This document shows, piece after piece, positions 34,474 to 43,034 of a DNA stretch of 64,000 nucleotides. Position numbers and translations under genes: made by a program. The stretch comes from Isosphaera pallida ATCC 43644 (GTDB lineage: Bacteria > Planctomycetota > Planctomycetia > Isosphaerales > Isosphaeraceae). The notes below the pieces were generated by a model. The model worked only from the letters and a program-made list of their open reading frames with translations. It searched no databases and was not told the origin of the DNA. Within the stretch, counting starts at the first letter, position 1. Each line of letters opens with the position of its first letter. The stretch spans positions 2,232,001 through 2,296,000 of the forward strand of contig NC_014962.1 of assembly GCF_000186345.1 (NCBI RefSeq), given 5' to 3'.

Positions 34474-35958
34474 TCAAGACCGCGTCGAACGCCCCGACCG
34501 AAACAACGAGAGCAGAAACTCCCAGGTGGCGTAGGGGAAAGTCGCGCTTAGAACGACCAGAGGAATGCCGATAAGCAAACCGGCCGAGGAAATCCATTCG
34601 GGATGCCGTCTCAACACGATCACCGCCGTCGCCAGGGTTGTGACCACCAAGTAGAGGCGCACGCGTGGACGCCACTGGAACCGCAGCGGTTTACGGCCCG
34701 TTGTGTCGCCAAGGGCGGGGGCTGGAACCGCGGCGCTGTGCGTCCGTCGTTCGCCGGAGCGTGGCGACAGCGACCTTGCCGTCACTTGAGGCCGAGCCGG
34801 GCTGGTCTTGTGCGACGCGCGACCACCAGCAACCGGCGGCCCGGGTGTGTCGCCGCCACGACTCCCCGCCCCGTCGGGAGTCGCTGGAGACAACCTGGAA
34901 ACAGATGAAGTTCGGTTCAAAGGCGTTTCTTCAAACTCCCGCAGACACTCTTGGAATCGCCCGACAATCGCCCGTGCCGACGAGGGACGATCGCGGGGGT
35001 CTTTGGCCAGGCAACACGTCACCAACTCCTCAATCCCGAGCGGAATCTGCCGGGCGGCGTCCGGGTTGGCCTGGCTGAAAGGCGGCGGAGGCGTGTTCAC
35101 GTGATGGTGAATCAGCGCGTAGGTCGAGCCGTGGAATGGGGTCGAGCCGGTTAGGCATTGATACAGGATGACTCCGAAGGAATAGAGGTCGGAGGCCATT
35201 TGAGGCGGCAGTTCCCGGCATTGCTCGGGGCTGGCGTACATCGGGGTGCCGCGAAATCCCTCGATGAGGGACTGGGTCTCGGTCTCTTCGAGGATTTTGG
35301 CCAGACCGAAATCCAGCACCTTGAACCGTGGAGGGAGATCTATCTGGGGTTGGACCACCATGATGTTGGAGGGCTTGAGATCCCGATGAACGATGTTCTT
35401 GTCGTGTGCCGCTTGAATCGCCCCGCCGACCTGCTCCACCAGGGCGGCCGTCCAGCGCAGGGGCATCGCCGTGCCGGGACGGATCACGCGGTCGAGGCTG
35501 ACGCCATCAATGTGTTCTAAGATGAGGCAAATCAGGTCGGCATCGACGTGAAAATCATGAACCGTGGCGACGTTGGGGTGGCTAAACGCCGCCATTACTT
35601 TGGCTTCGCGGCGAAAGACCTCGCGATAAAGCGAGTCGTTCCGGTGAGCGTTGCGGATGAGCTTGATGGCCTGGAACCGATCGAGTTGCAGGTGACGCGC
35701 CAGGTAGACCTCGCCCATGCCACCCCTACCCAGGAGGCGAATCAACTCGTATTTGCCGAACAGGACACAACGCGCAGGTGAGCCACAGCCGACCACGACG
35801 GGCAACGGATCGGTCCCGTAAGCTTTGGTCGACTCGCCGCTTTCCGATTTGAGGGGTGTAGAACCATCGGTCCGTGACGACCAGTCGGTAAGGTCGCCTT
35901 GGCTCCGGCCGGCGGCGGTAGGTTCGGGAACCTCCTCGTTGGTGTGGGAGACCGTCAT
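34474..35958 (-). CDS. Membrane-anchored Ser/Thr protein kinase
   Basis: The Hanks-type kinase domain (about 65-330) is complete: GRGGMGEVYLAR, the VAIK-like AIKLIRNA, HRDLKPSNIM, DFGLAKI, TPMYASPEQ and DLYSFGVILYQCLTG. A Ser/Pro-rich linker follows, then two C-terminal membrane helices (YLVVTTLATAVIVL and LLIGIPLVVLSATF), leaving only a short tail. ATG 35958 overlaps the stop of the glycosyltransferase gene as ATGA, so translation is coupled; longer in-frame upstream ORF sequence is ignored. The lack of a sensor domain suggests it senses through partners, perhaps the coupled membrane protein. Confidence 0.93.
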   Translation of the reverse strand: MTVSHTNEEVPEPTAAGRSQGDLTDWSSRTDGSTPLKSESGESTKAYGTDPLPVVVGCGSPARCVLFGKYELIRLLGRGGMGEVYLARHLQLDRFQAIKLIRNAHRNDSLYREVFRREAKVMAAFSHPNVATVHDFHVDADLICLILEHIDGVSLDRVIRPGTAMPLRWTAALVEQVGGAIQAAHDKNIVHRDLKPSNIMVVQPQIDLPPRFKVLDFGLAKILEETETQSLIEGFRGTPMYASPEQCRELPPQMASDLYSFGVILYQCLTGSTPFHGSTYALIHHHVNTPPPPFSQANPDAARQIPLGIEELVTCCLAKDPRDRPSSARAIVGRFQECLREFEETPLNRTSSVSRLSPATPDGAGSRGGDTPGPPVAGGRASHKTSPARPQVTARSLSPRSGERRTHSAAVPAPALGDTTGRKPLRFQWRPRVRLYLVVTTLATAVIVLRRHPEWISSAGLLIGIPLVVLSATFPYATWEFLLSLFRSGRSTRS

Positions 35959-38033
35959 GGGCGAAACCTTGCCTCGGTCGGTGATCCAGCGCTCGTTGCG
36001 GCTTCGTCGTCGGTCCGAGTCGCCAGCGCGTCGAGAACGCCGGTTGAGCCGGGGTGGATGGATTGCAGTTTTAACTCGGACTGCAAGGAGTAGGGTAACT
36101 GAGTTCGAACGCCATGCAAAATGACCAAGCGGTTGACTGGGGCCGGTGGGGAGGGGGGTTGTCGGGAAACGACGAGCGACGTGGCGTTGACGGAGGGGGA
36201 GGCTTTGGAGTTGTTGGGCACTGGAGGCGGGAGTTGATCGACCGATTCGAGCCAACGCGCAGGCAGGTCAGGCAAGGCGCAGGACAGGATGAAACGAAGA
36301 CGTCCTCCTGCCGGGGCGGTGAAGCGGATCGGCTCGACCGAACGATCGGAGTGATCCAGGGAAGGGGTTGGAGAAGGCGTAGAGTACGTTGGGTTGACGA
36401 CGTAGACCGCTTCAAACGGCCGTTCGGCGTGCCTCTTGATCAAAACCCGGTAAAGGTCGAGCAAATCCCGGGTTTCCTGATTCTGAAACCGAAGTTCTCG
36501 AACACCGGTCACCACCACCATCAGGAGGATCAAGCAGGTCACCACCACCAGCACTCGCTGCTGACGATCGTGGCGACGTCGCGCCCAGCGATGCAGGCCC
36601 CCCACCACCAAGGCCAGCAGTAGGATGATGTCCAGCACCAAGTGAAGGCGCAACAGCGTCGCGGGATTGATCGACTCGGCATTGGTGAGTAGGATGGACT
36701 CACGGCGCAGTTCGGGCCAGGCCCACCAGAGGACAGTGGCCGTGGTCGCTGGGCCGAGCCAGATCAAATGGCGAACATTGGTTTGCCGCTGGAACAAATC
36801 GATCAACGCCCGTGTGGCCAACAGCGCCAGGCCGACCGCCAGGAGGGCGTGGAACAAGGACGGCGGTCCCCCGCTCCAGACCGAGGAGGCCAAGGCCACC
36901 ACCGCCGTCTGGATGACGACCAGCGCGCCGATCGCCAGGGATTCGTCGTTGGCCAGCGGATCATCCTTCAGCGCTTGGAAAACCAGGCGCGCCACTCCCA
37001 AGAGGGCGAGAGGGAGAGTGACTGGGGCCACCAGGATGAGGCGGTCGGGGAGCCAACCAGGGGAAACGCCGAGATGACGGGGTGAGTGGGGCAAAACGAG
37101 TTGGGCGTCCAGCCATTCCATGCCATAACGCCAGGCCATCCAGCCAGTCCAGGGACCAGCCAGAGCCAGGGCGACCCCTAAGGTGATCAGGGTGAGCGGC
37201 AAACCGGGCACGACCCGATCCAAACGCCACATGTTGGCCGGTCGTTCGTCCGGGGGCGCTTCGGTTCGCAAGTAGAGATGATGCAGCCAGATTATCGGCA
37301 GCACCAACAGAGCGCTCCAGCCCACGCTCAGCAAGCCCAACCCCAACGCCGTCCCGCCGAGGACCGCCCAACGCTCCCGACGTCCCGGAGTCCCCTGTAG
37401 AAACTTGACATGACAGATCAACACCGACAGGATCAAAGCCACGCCGAGAGTCACCGGGCCGGCTCTCTGCATCGATCCCAGCAAAGCAGGGCTGAACGCG
37501 ACTAACAACGCCGCAACCAAACCGAATGGCGGCCCGCCTTGCATCATCCCGAGGCTCCCGGTCAGCAACACCACCACCGCCCCGGCAACCACGCTGGGCA
37601 AGACCGACAACACCGGATCGCGTCGCGGCGACACCCCAAAGCAAATCCCCTCCAACCAAGCGTAGAGCGGCGGCTGCATGGCCACCCGACGGTAGCTTGA
37701 CGCTTCTGCCGCGGTCCAAAACGAGCCGACTTCGAACGCTGTGGACTCGGATCCTTCCCGAGCCTCCCTCAACGTGTTCTCGGCGCGTGCCCCTCTAGGG
37801 GACCCCTCGATCGGCACGGTTTGGTCCCAGATCCAACCCTCGGCCACTCGAAGACCACGCACTCCCCACCAAGGACCAGGCGGCGTCAAATCCCAACGGG
37901 TCAACCCGTATAGTCCCGGCAGAACCCCAAGGAGAATCATCAACGGGAACGCAGTGGATTCGCGTAAAACCGCGATCCAACCCGGGCGAGCCGACCCCAA
38001 AGGCCGCCGTACTTCCCGTCGCGCTTCGTTCAT
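35955..38033 (-). CDS. GT-C family glycosyltransferase (ArnT/PMT-like), polytopic membrane protein
   Basis: This 692-residue protein has an N-terminal helix, a first loop with WDLTPPGPWW, and the PMT_2-type motif MQPPLYAWLEGI. About ten or more membrane helices follow between residues 25 and 520. The roughly 170-residue C-terminal soluble tail is mostly Pro/Ser-rich, with beta-strand-like pieces. GT-C enzymes transfer sugars from polyprenyl-phosphate donors outside the membrane; the acceptor here is unknown. It is the upstream partner of an ATGA-coupled Ser/Thr kinase and lies 193 bp after the PII gene. Confidence 0.78.
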   Translation of the reverse strand: MNEARREVRRPLGSARPGWIAVLRESTAFPLMILLGVLPGLYGLTRWDLTPPGPWWGVRGLRVAEGWIWDQTVPIEGSPRGARAENTLREAREGSESTAFEVGSFWTAAEASSYRRVAMQPPLYAWLEGICFGVSPRRDPVLSVLPSVVAGAVVVLLTGSLGMMQGGPPFGLVAALLVAFSPALLGSMQRAGPVTLGVALILSVLICHVKFLQGTPGRRERWAVLGGTALGLGLLSVGWSALLVLPIIWLHHLYLRTEAPPDERPANMWRLDRVVPGLPLTLITLGVALALAGPWTGWMAWRYGMEWLDAQLVLPHSPRHLGVSPGWLPDRLILVAPVTLPLALLGVARLVFQALKDDPLANDESLAIGALVVIQTAVVALASSVWSGGPPSLFHALLAVGLALLATRALIDLFQRQTNVRHLIWLGPATTATVLWWAWPELRRESILLTNAESINPATLLRLHLVLDIILLLALVVGGLHRWARRRHDRQQRVLVVVTCLILLMVVVTGVRELRFQNQETRDLLDLYRVLIKRHAERPFEAVYVVNPTYSTPSPTPSLDHSDRSVEPIRFTAPAGGRLRFILSCALPDLPARWLESVDQLPPPVPNNSKASPSVNATSLVVSRQPPSPPAPVNRLVILHGVRTQLPYSLQSELKLQSIHPGSTGVLDALATRTDDEAATSAGSPTEARFRP

Positions 38034-38226
38034 AGTCGTTCTACTCGCGGGATTCCTGTTCGCCCCCAGCGCGCTATCGAAAAGGGATCCTAACAGGTTG
38101 TTCCCATCGCGGGGAGGCCGATCTGAGCGAATGTCACCGCGATCATGCCTTGACGGCGTGTTGGATCTGCGACTCCTGCGGGGTCACGTCTCGCCACCCA
38201 GCCCGCGTTCGAGACCGAGATTCATT

Positions 38227-38550
38227 TCATTCCCCACGCCAGATGACAGCGGGCGCGTCGCTGCGCAGCACCAAGATCTTACCGTCCCCCATCCGACCGG
38301 TCCGGCTGTGGGTCACAATCGTGCGAATGGTTTCCTCCAACGTCGAGGCGTCGGGCAACGCAATAGTGATCTCCACCTTGGGGAGAAACGCATCCGCGTA
38401 TTCACTTCCCAAGTATAATCCTAGTCGCTCCTTCTGACGCCCGAATCCCTTGACCTCGCGCACCGTAATCGACAACGCCGATGAGTCCTCCAGGGCGCGG
38501 AGGACCATCGGCGCTCGAAACGGTTTCACCAAGGCGATCACCAGGATCAT
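38227..38550 (-). CDS. P-II family nitrogen/carbon regulator
   Basis: From ATG 38550 the protein is 107 residues, close to the normal 112. It opens with a KPF-like strand (VIALVKPF), has EVKGFGRQK and a T-loop ending GSEY51-ADAFLPK. Tyr51 is the residue uridylylated in GlnB. The C-terminal signature RTGRMGDGKILV is present. PII trimers sense 2-oxoglutarate and ATP/ADP. No amtB or glnA adjoins it; instead csrA is 138 bp upstream on the same strand. An in-frame longer start is possible but would precede the conserved first strand. Confidence 0.88.
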   Translation of the reverse strand: MILVIALVKPFRAPMVLRALEDSSALSITVREVKGFGRQKERLGLYLGSEYADAFLPKVEITIALPDASTLEETIRTIVTHSRTGRMGDGKILVLRSDAPAVIWRGE

Positions 38551-38688
38551 GGAGTGGCGATTCCAGCGGGATCGACGGAATCGGATCGGGCGAGGCATCC
38601 CAAACACGCTTGGCGGGCGGGTCGATTGGGGAACCCTCGCCCCTGATGACATAGGACAGCTTCCGGCCAGCCGATCACGACCAGCCGA

Positions 38689-38922
38689 TCACGAAGCATG
38701 AGCAACGGCGTGCGGGTCGGGGGCTGGAACGAACTCGACCATCGCGCCTGCGCCGGCTTCCTCCGCTTGACGCTCGGTCACCAGTTCCTGACGATAAACC
38801 CCCACTTCCCGAGGGGCGTCGATCGCCAGTCGGACTTGGTTGCGGTCGATCTTCACAATCTTCACCACGATGCGGCCATCAATCACGATCGACTCGTCGA
38901 GTTTGCGGCTTAGAACCAGCAT
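38689..38922 (-). CDS. csrA: Carbon storage regulator CsrA
   Basis: CsrA binds GGA motifs in mRNA leaders to control translation. The 77-residue protein has the diagnostic MLVLSRKLDESIVI start, the strand VKIVKIDRNQVRLAIDAP and the VYRQE motif. The tail is Ala/Pro-rich. GGAGG precedes the ATG by 7 nt. It heads the csrA-PII-glycosyltransferase-kinase series. Confidence 0.95.
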   Translation of the reverse strand: MLVLSRKLDESIVIDGRIVVKIVKIDRNQVRLAIDAPREVGVYRQELVTERQAEEAGAGAMVEFVPAPDPHAVAHAS

Positions 38923-39275
38923 GGCGCGTCCTCCGTGCTTGCCGAACAGTTGGTGCGGAGTCAGTTGGGTCAGGACAGTGACCCGGAATCATTCCTCAAC
39001 GTTGACCACGTTCTGATCCATCCGAGCCGAACCGTCCCGCGTCTCATCGTTTTGGAGAGTGGGTCCTGCCTCTCACGCCTTGACTCTGCCTTCGGGAAGG
39101 GCCTCGCCAACCAAAGCGATGACGTGTCACCTTGTCGAACTTTGTAGAGCCGACCCAACCTGACAAAGAACACTACGGAGAATCCTGTCGGTTCGCGTCA
39201 CTCATTCTAAAAAAAACCTCAAGTTCGCGCAGCGAAATGCCGACGCATCGGCTTCAACGAGCGATGGGACCGTTT
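38923..39275. other. Intergenic region between crtC-like gene and csrA
   Basis: These 353 bp hold no convincing gene. An A8 run at about 39210 reads as a U-run only on the minus strand and has no clear stem before it. Promoter elements for csrA should lie at the left side but are not recognisable. Confidence 0.4.
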
Positions 39276-40445
39276 TCAAGAACGCGGCGTGCTGGAAGCG
39301 GGACGCTTGAGGCGATACGGGATCATCCAGTTGAACCAAATCCGATTGAGGTGATGGGTGTCGAGCAGTTCCGAGATGCCGCGGATGATCGGAGCGGAGA
39401 CGTCCTGATCCAGACGACGAGCAATAGGCAGCCAGCGCAGGTAAAACGGTCCTTGATCAACGAGATGGGTCTGTTCCCAGGTCAGACCGTGACCAGGGGC
39501 GGTCAAGCGTCGGGCGTGCTGTAGGCCGAAGACGGTACGAGAGCGGTCGTCGAGTTGGAGAACGGGCCGCTCGTCGAGTTGGATGGGTTCCCCGTCGCGG
39601 CATTCGATCACGAGCGCCGCCGGGTCGCCTTTGCCGGGTCGGGGTTCAGACTGATAATAAATGAGGGTCCGGTCCTCAAAGTGAAATCGTCCCCAACGCC
39701 AGCGGGTCATGGCGCGGGACATCTCCTCGGCCCCGGCGTTGTGGTCGTGATAGCCGCGTCCTTGGAACGCAAGATGGGCGGCGGAGAGTTTACGGGGCCC
39801 CCCTGAAGGACCATCAGGTTGAGCCGGGAGGCGGAAGCGGGGACGTCCGTGCGTGATCGGTACGATTTCCAAATCGCCCTCAACCCGACAATCGGCGGCG
39901 GCCAAAATCCAGTGATGGGGATGATCCGGCGCGCCGAGGTTGCGCTCCAGAGGACGAGTGGAGGCCGCCGGGGTGAAATGAAGCTTAGCCTTGAGGCGGG
40001 CGTCGCCATTTTTCGAGGGCGTGTCGAGACTCAGGTGGTAGACGCCTTCGTGGTCGCGTTCCAGACAGTTGGCGTCGATCGCCACTGTGAACGGATCGGT
40101 CCGGTAGGAGAAGTCGGGGCGGCGGAAGCCGTTGAGGGCGTAGGCCGCCGTTTGTCCGTCCCGATACCAGCACAAGCCCACCGCGCAATGGTCCAGCGGG
40201 TCAGGCTTGGGAAAACGGGAAGGGTCGCGGTGGTGACGGATCGCCGCCACGCCGAACGAGGGATCGAACGGCAATCCTGCGTAGAACACAATCACCAGCG
40301 CGTCGCGGCCATCATGGGAGATCGCGTCGAAATACCACCATTCGTGAGCGCCAGGTTGCTCGAAGGCGAAGAATCGGTCGGGGTCGGGGGTGGTAGCGAC
40401 GTGCGTTGGCTTGGTGAGAACGTCGTGGTGGGGCTGGGGAATCAT
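39276..40445 (-). CDS. Carotenoid 1,2-hydratase-like protein (CrtC family)
   Basis: The 389-residue protein has CrtC landmarks: AFEQPGAHEWWYFDAISHDG near the N-terminus, YALNGFRRPDFSY, GRGYHDHNAGAEEM (probable active-site region) and WRWGRFHFED. CrtC hydrates the terminal double bond of acyclic carotenoids such as lycopene or neurosporene. It begins 9 bp after crtB and is the last gene of the crtE-crtI-crtB-crtC operon, which supports the assignment. The exact substrate (C30 or C40) is not known. Confidence 0.85.
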   Translation of the reverse strand: MIPQPHHDVLTKPTHVATTPDPDRFFAFEQPGAHEWWYFDAISHDGRDALVIVFYAGLPFDPSFGVAAIRHHRDPSRFPKPDPLDHCAVGLCWYRDGQTAAYALNGFRRPDFSYRTDPFTVAIDANCLERDHEGVYHLSLDTPSKNGDARLKAKLHFTPAASTRPLERNLGAPDHPHHWILAAADCRVEGDLEIVPITHGRPRFRLPAQPDGPSGGPRKLSAAHLAFQGRGYHDHNAGAEEMSRAMTRWRWGRFHFEDRTLIYYQSEPRPGKGDPAALVIECRDGEPIQLDERPVLQLDDRSRTVFGLQHARRLTAPGHGLTWEQTHLVDQGPFYLRWLPIARRLDQDVSAPIIRGISELLDTHHLNRIWFNWMIPYRLKRPASSTPRS

Positions 40446-40454
40446 GGTCGAACG

Positions 40455-41468
40455 TCACATGAGGGACAAGGTCAGGAACGATGAGCGGCCCGGTACGCCA
40501 GCGAGCGAGCGGGGCGCATGGCGGCGGGGCAAAGGACGGGGCGGTTGGTCGAGGATCGGATCGAATAGACAACGGATCAACCGAATGAGCTTGCGCGACG
40601 TGGTCACATGAGCGCGATGATGGAAGACATCGTAATCCAACGCCTCAATCTCGTCGAGAATCCCGCCGTAAAGGTTGCCCATCACTTTGACCGTCAAACG
40701 ACTCGACCAACCAATCAGGTCGGGAATCCCGGCGTCCGAAGCGCGATAGAGTTCGCGGGCGCGACCGATCCATTCAGCCATGAGGCGTCGGAACCCCTCG
40801 GTGACCCGAGCTTGGCCAAGATCGGACTCGGTCACACCGTGACGCGCCAACGAGTCTTGGGGGAGGTAGATTCGGCTCATGCTCAGATCTTCGGCCACAT
40901 CGCGCAGGATGTTGGTCAACTGCATAGCGCGGCCTAGTTGATCGGCGTGAACCAGACAACGTTCGTGGCGGAATCCGAACACGTAGGACATGATGATTCC
41001 CACCACCCCGGCGACCCGATGACAGTACAAATCCAGCGCCGCGGCGTCGGGATAGCGGTTGATGGTCAAGTCCATCGCCATGCCGTCAAGCAGGGCGTCG
41101 AACGGTTGGCGGGGGATGCCGCGCCGCCGCACCGTCCAGCGAAAGGCCCGCAGCCCGTCGGAAACCGGGGCCGTGCCGTAGGCGTCGTCGAGCGCCTGGC
41201 GGGCGCGTTCGATGCGGGCGAGCGCCTCAGAGGGATCTCGGGCGTCGTCCACTGCGTTGTCGGCCCAGCGGCAAAACCCGTAGACCGCATAGGCGTGGGT
41301 TCGGACTTCGCGTGGCAGACAGTGGGAGGCGAAATGAAAGGTGCGGGCATAGCGCCGGGTGATCCCCCGGCAAATCGCCATTCCCCGCGAGGTACGGGAG
41401 TCAGTCCAATCCCCATCCCACCGAACTTCGGTCGGGACGCTCCGGCAGGAGTTGGTCTCACGTCCCAT
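40455..41468 (-). CDS. crtB: Phytoene/squalene synthase family
   Basis: Head-to-head prenyl synthase of 337 residues. It has ARTFHFASHCLP, first Asp motif DNAVDD, VAGVVGIIMSYVFG and second motif NILRDVAEDLSMSRIYLP. Members condense two GGPP (or FPP) to phytoene (or dehydrosqualene/squalene). The start codon directly follows the crtI stop (TAA-ATG). With CrtI it forms the carotenoid backbone. An in-frame internal start is possible before CRGITRRYARTF. Confidence 0.92.
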   Translation of the reverse strand: MGRETNSCRSVPTEVRWDGDWTDSRTSRGMAICRGITRRYARTFHFASHCLPREVRTHAYAVYGFCRWADNAVDDARDPSEALARIERARQALDDAYGTAPVSDGLRAFRWTVRRRGIPRQPFDALLDGMAMDLTINRYPDAAALDLYCHRVAGVVGIIMSYVFGFRHERCLVHADQLGRAMQLTNILRDVAEDLSMSRIYLPQDSLARHGVTESDLGQARVTEGFRRLMAEWIGRARELYRASDAGIPDLIGWSSRLTVKVMGNLYGGILDEIEALDYDVFHHRAHVTTSRKLIRLIRCLFDPILDQPPRPLPRRHAPRSLAGVPGRSSFLTLSLM

Positions 41469-43034
41469 TTAGATAAACTTCTCCAACACTTTGGCGCTGC
41501 TGACGACTCCGGGCAAACCCGCTCCGGGATGGGTGCCGGCCCCCACAAAGAACAGACCCTCGACATCCTCGCTGATGTTGTGGGGACGAAACCAGGCCGA
41601 CTGGGTCAACACCGGCTCGAACTGGAACGCCGAGCCCTGGTAGGCGTCGAGCACGCCTTCGAAGTCAGCGGGGGTGAAGATCCGCTTGGTCACGAGATGG
41701 TGGCGTAAGTCCGGGACCAGATACTCTTTCTCCATCGAGGCCAGGATGCGGTCGGCGTACTCCTCCTTGATCGCCTCCCAATCTTGGCCGCCGGCGAGGT
41801 TGGGCACCGGACTCAGCACGTAAAAGCATTCGCAGCCCGGCGGAGCCAAACTGGGGTCAGTGCGGGTCGGGGCGTGCAAATAGAGCGAAAAATCCTCGGC
41901 GACGATCTTGTGGTCGAAAATGTCGGTCAACAAGCCTTCGTAGCGCGGTCCGAGGATGATCGAGTGATGGGGCAGATGCGGATAGGTCCGATTTGTACCG
42001 AAGTAGATGACCACCAACGACATGGCGTATCGCATCTTCTCCAGGCGTCGATCGGTCCACTTGCGGCGATGTTCTGGCTTGATCAACTTGCGGTAGGTGT
42101 TGGCCACGTCGCCGTTGGAGACCACTAGATCGGCGGGGAACCGTTGATCACCCACCCGAACCCCCACCACCCGGCCCCGCTCGACTTCAATCTCCTCGAC
42201 GCGGTGGTTGAGCTTGAGTGTGCCCCCCGCCTCCTCGAACATCTTGACCAGGCCGTTGACCAACGCCCCAGTGCCACCCATCACGAAGTGAACACCCCAG
42301 GTTTTCTCTAGATAATGAATCATCGAGTAAATAGAACTGGAGCGCAGGGGATTGCCTCCGATCAACAACGGCTCGAAGGTGAAAATCTGCCGTAGTTTCG
42401 GGTGCTTGATGAATTTGGAGACTTGGGCAAATACCGATCGGTCGGCCCGCAGCTTGATCAGGTCGGGCGCGACCTTGAGCATTTCCCAGACCGAATGAAA
42501 CGAGTGATCGGCTAGATCCGTGAAGGCCCGGTCAAAGATGCGCCGCGAGTAGTCCAGAAAATCACGGTAGCCCCGCACATCCTCGGGAGAAAACTTAGCG
42601 ATCTCGCGTTCAAGGCGATCTTGCTCGCCCACGTAGTCGAAGTACGCGCCATCGTGGAAGTAGATCCGATAATAGGGGTCGCACGGCACGATCGTGACGT
42701 ACTTCTCGAGAGGCTGGCCCACCAGCTCGGCCAACTCGTCAAACAGGAACGGCACGGTCACGATGGTGGGACCGGCGTCAAAGATAAATCCCTGATCCTC
42801 GTAAACGTAGGCTCGGCCGCCCGGTTTGTCGCGCATCTCCAGCAACGTGGTGGCGTAGCCCTTGGTCTGAAGCCGAATCGCCGCGGCGAGACCGCCGAAT
42901 CCCGAACCAATCACCACCGCCTTTTTGCCTTGGCCGGTGCGGGGACGGGGTGGGCGGGGGCGACCCGCGTAGGGCGAAGGGGGGAGGGGCGAGGCCGAGA
43001 GCTTGGGAGAGGAGGGGGGAGGAGCGATGCTCAT
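41469..43034 (-). CDS. crtI: Phytoene desaturase family FAD enzyme
   Basis: The 521-residue flavoprotein has the dinucleotide-binding motif VVIGSGFGGLAAAIRL after a Pro/Arg-rich leader, then MRDKPGGRAYVYEDQGFIFDAGPT. The C-terminal FAD region GLFFVGAGTHPGAGLPGVVSSA ends the domain. CrtI-type enzymes introduce several double bonds in phytoene. The start ATG overlaps the crtE stop as ATGA and the stop abuts crtB, so the operon is tightly coupled. It could be a CrtN-type C30 desaturase if the precursor is C30. Confidence 0.94.
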   Translation of the reverse strand: MSIAPPPSSPKLSASPLPPSPYAGRPRPPRPRTGQGKKAVVIGSGFGGLAAAIRLQTKGYATTLLEMRDKPGGRAYVYEDQGFIFDAGPTIVTVPFLFDELAELVGQPLEKYVTIVPCDPYYRIYFHDGAYFDYVGEQDRLEREIAKFSPEDVRGYRDFLDYSRRIFDRAFTDLADHSFHSVWEMLKVAPDLIKLRADRSVFAQVSKFIKHPKLRQIFTFEPLLIGGNPLRSSSIYSMIHYLEKTWGVHFVMGGTGALVNGLVKMFEEAGGTLKLNHRVEEIEVERGRVVGVRVGDQRFPADLVVSNGDVANTYRKLIKPEHRRKWTDRRLEKMRYAMSLVVIYFGTNRTYPHLPHHSIILGPRYEGLLTDIFDHKIVAEDFSLYLHAPTRTDPSLAPPGCECFYVLSPVPNLAGGQDWEAIKEEYADRILASMEKEYLVPDLRHHLVTKRIFTPADFEGVLDAYQGSAFQFEPVLTQSAWFRPHNISEDVEGLFFVGAGTHPGAGLPGVVSSAKVLEKFI

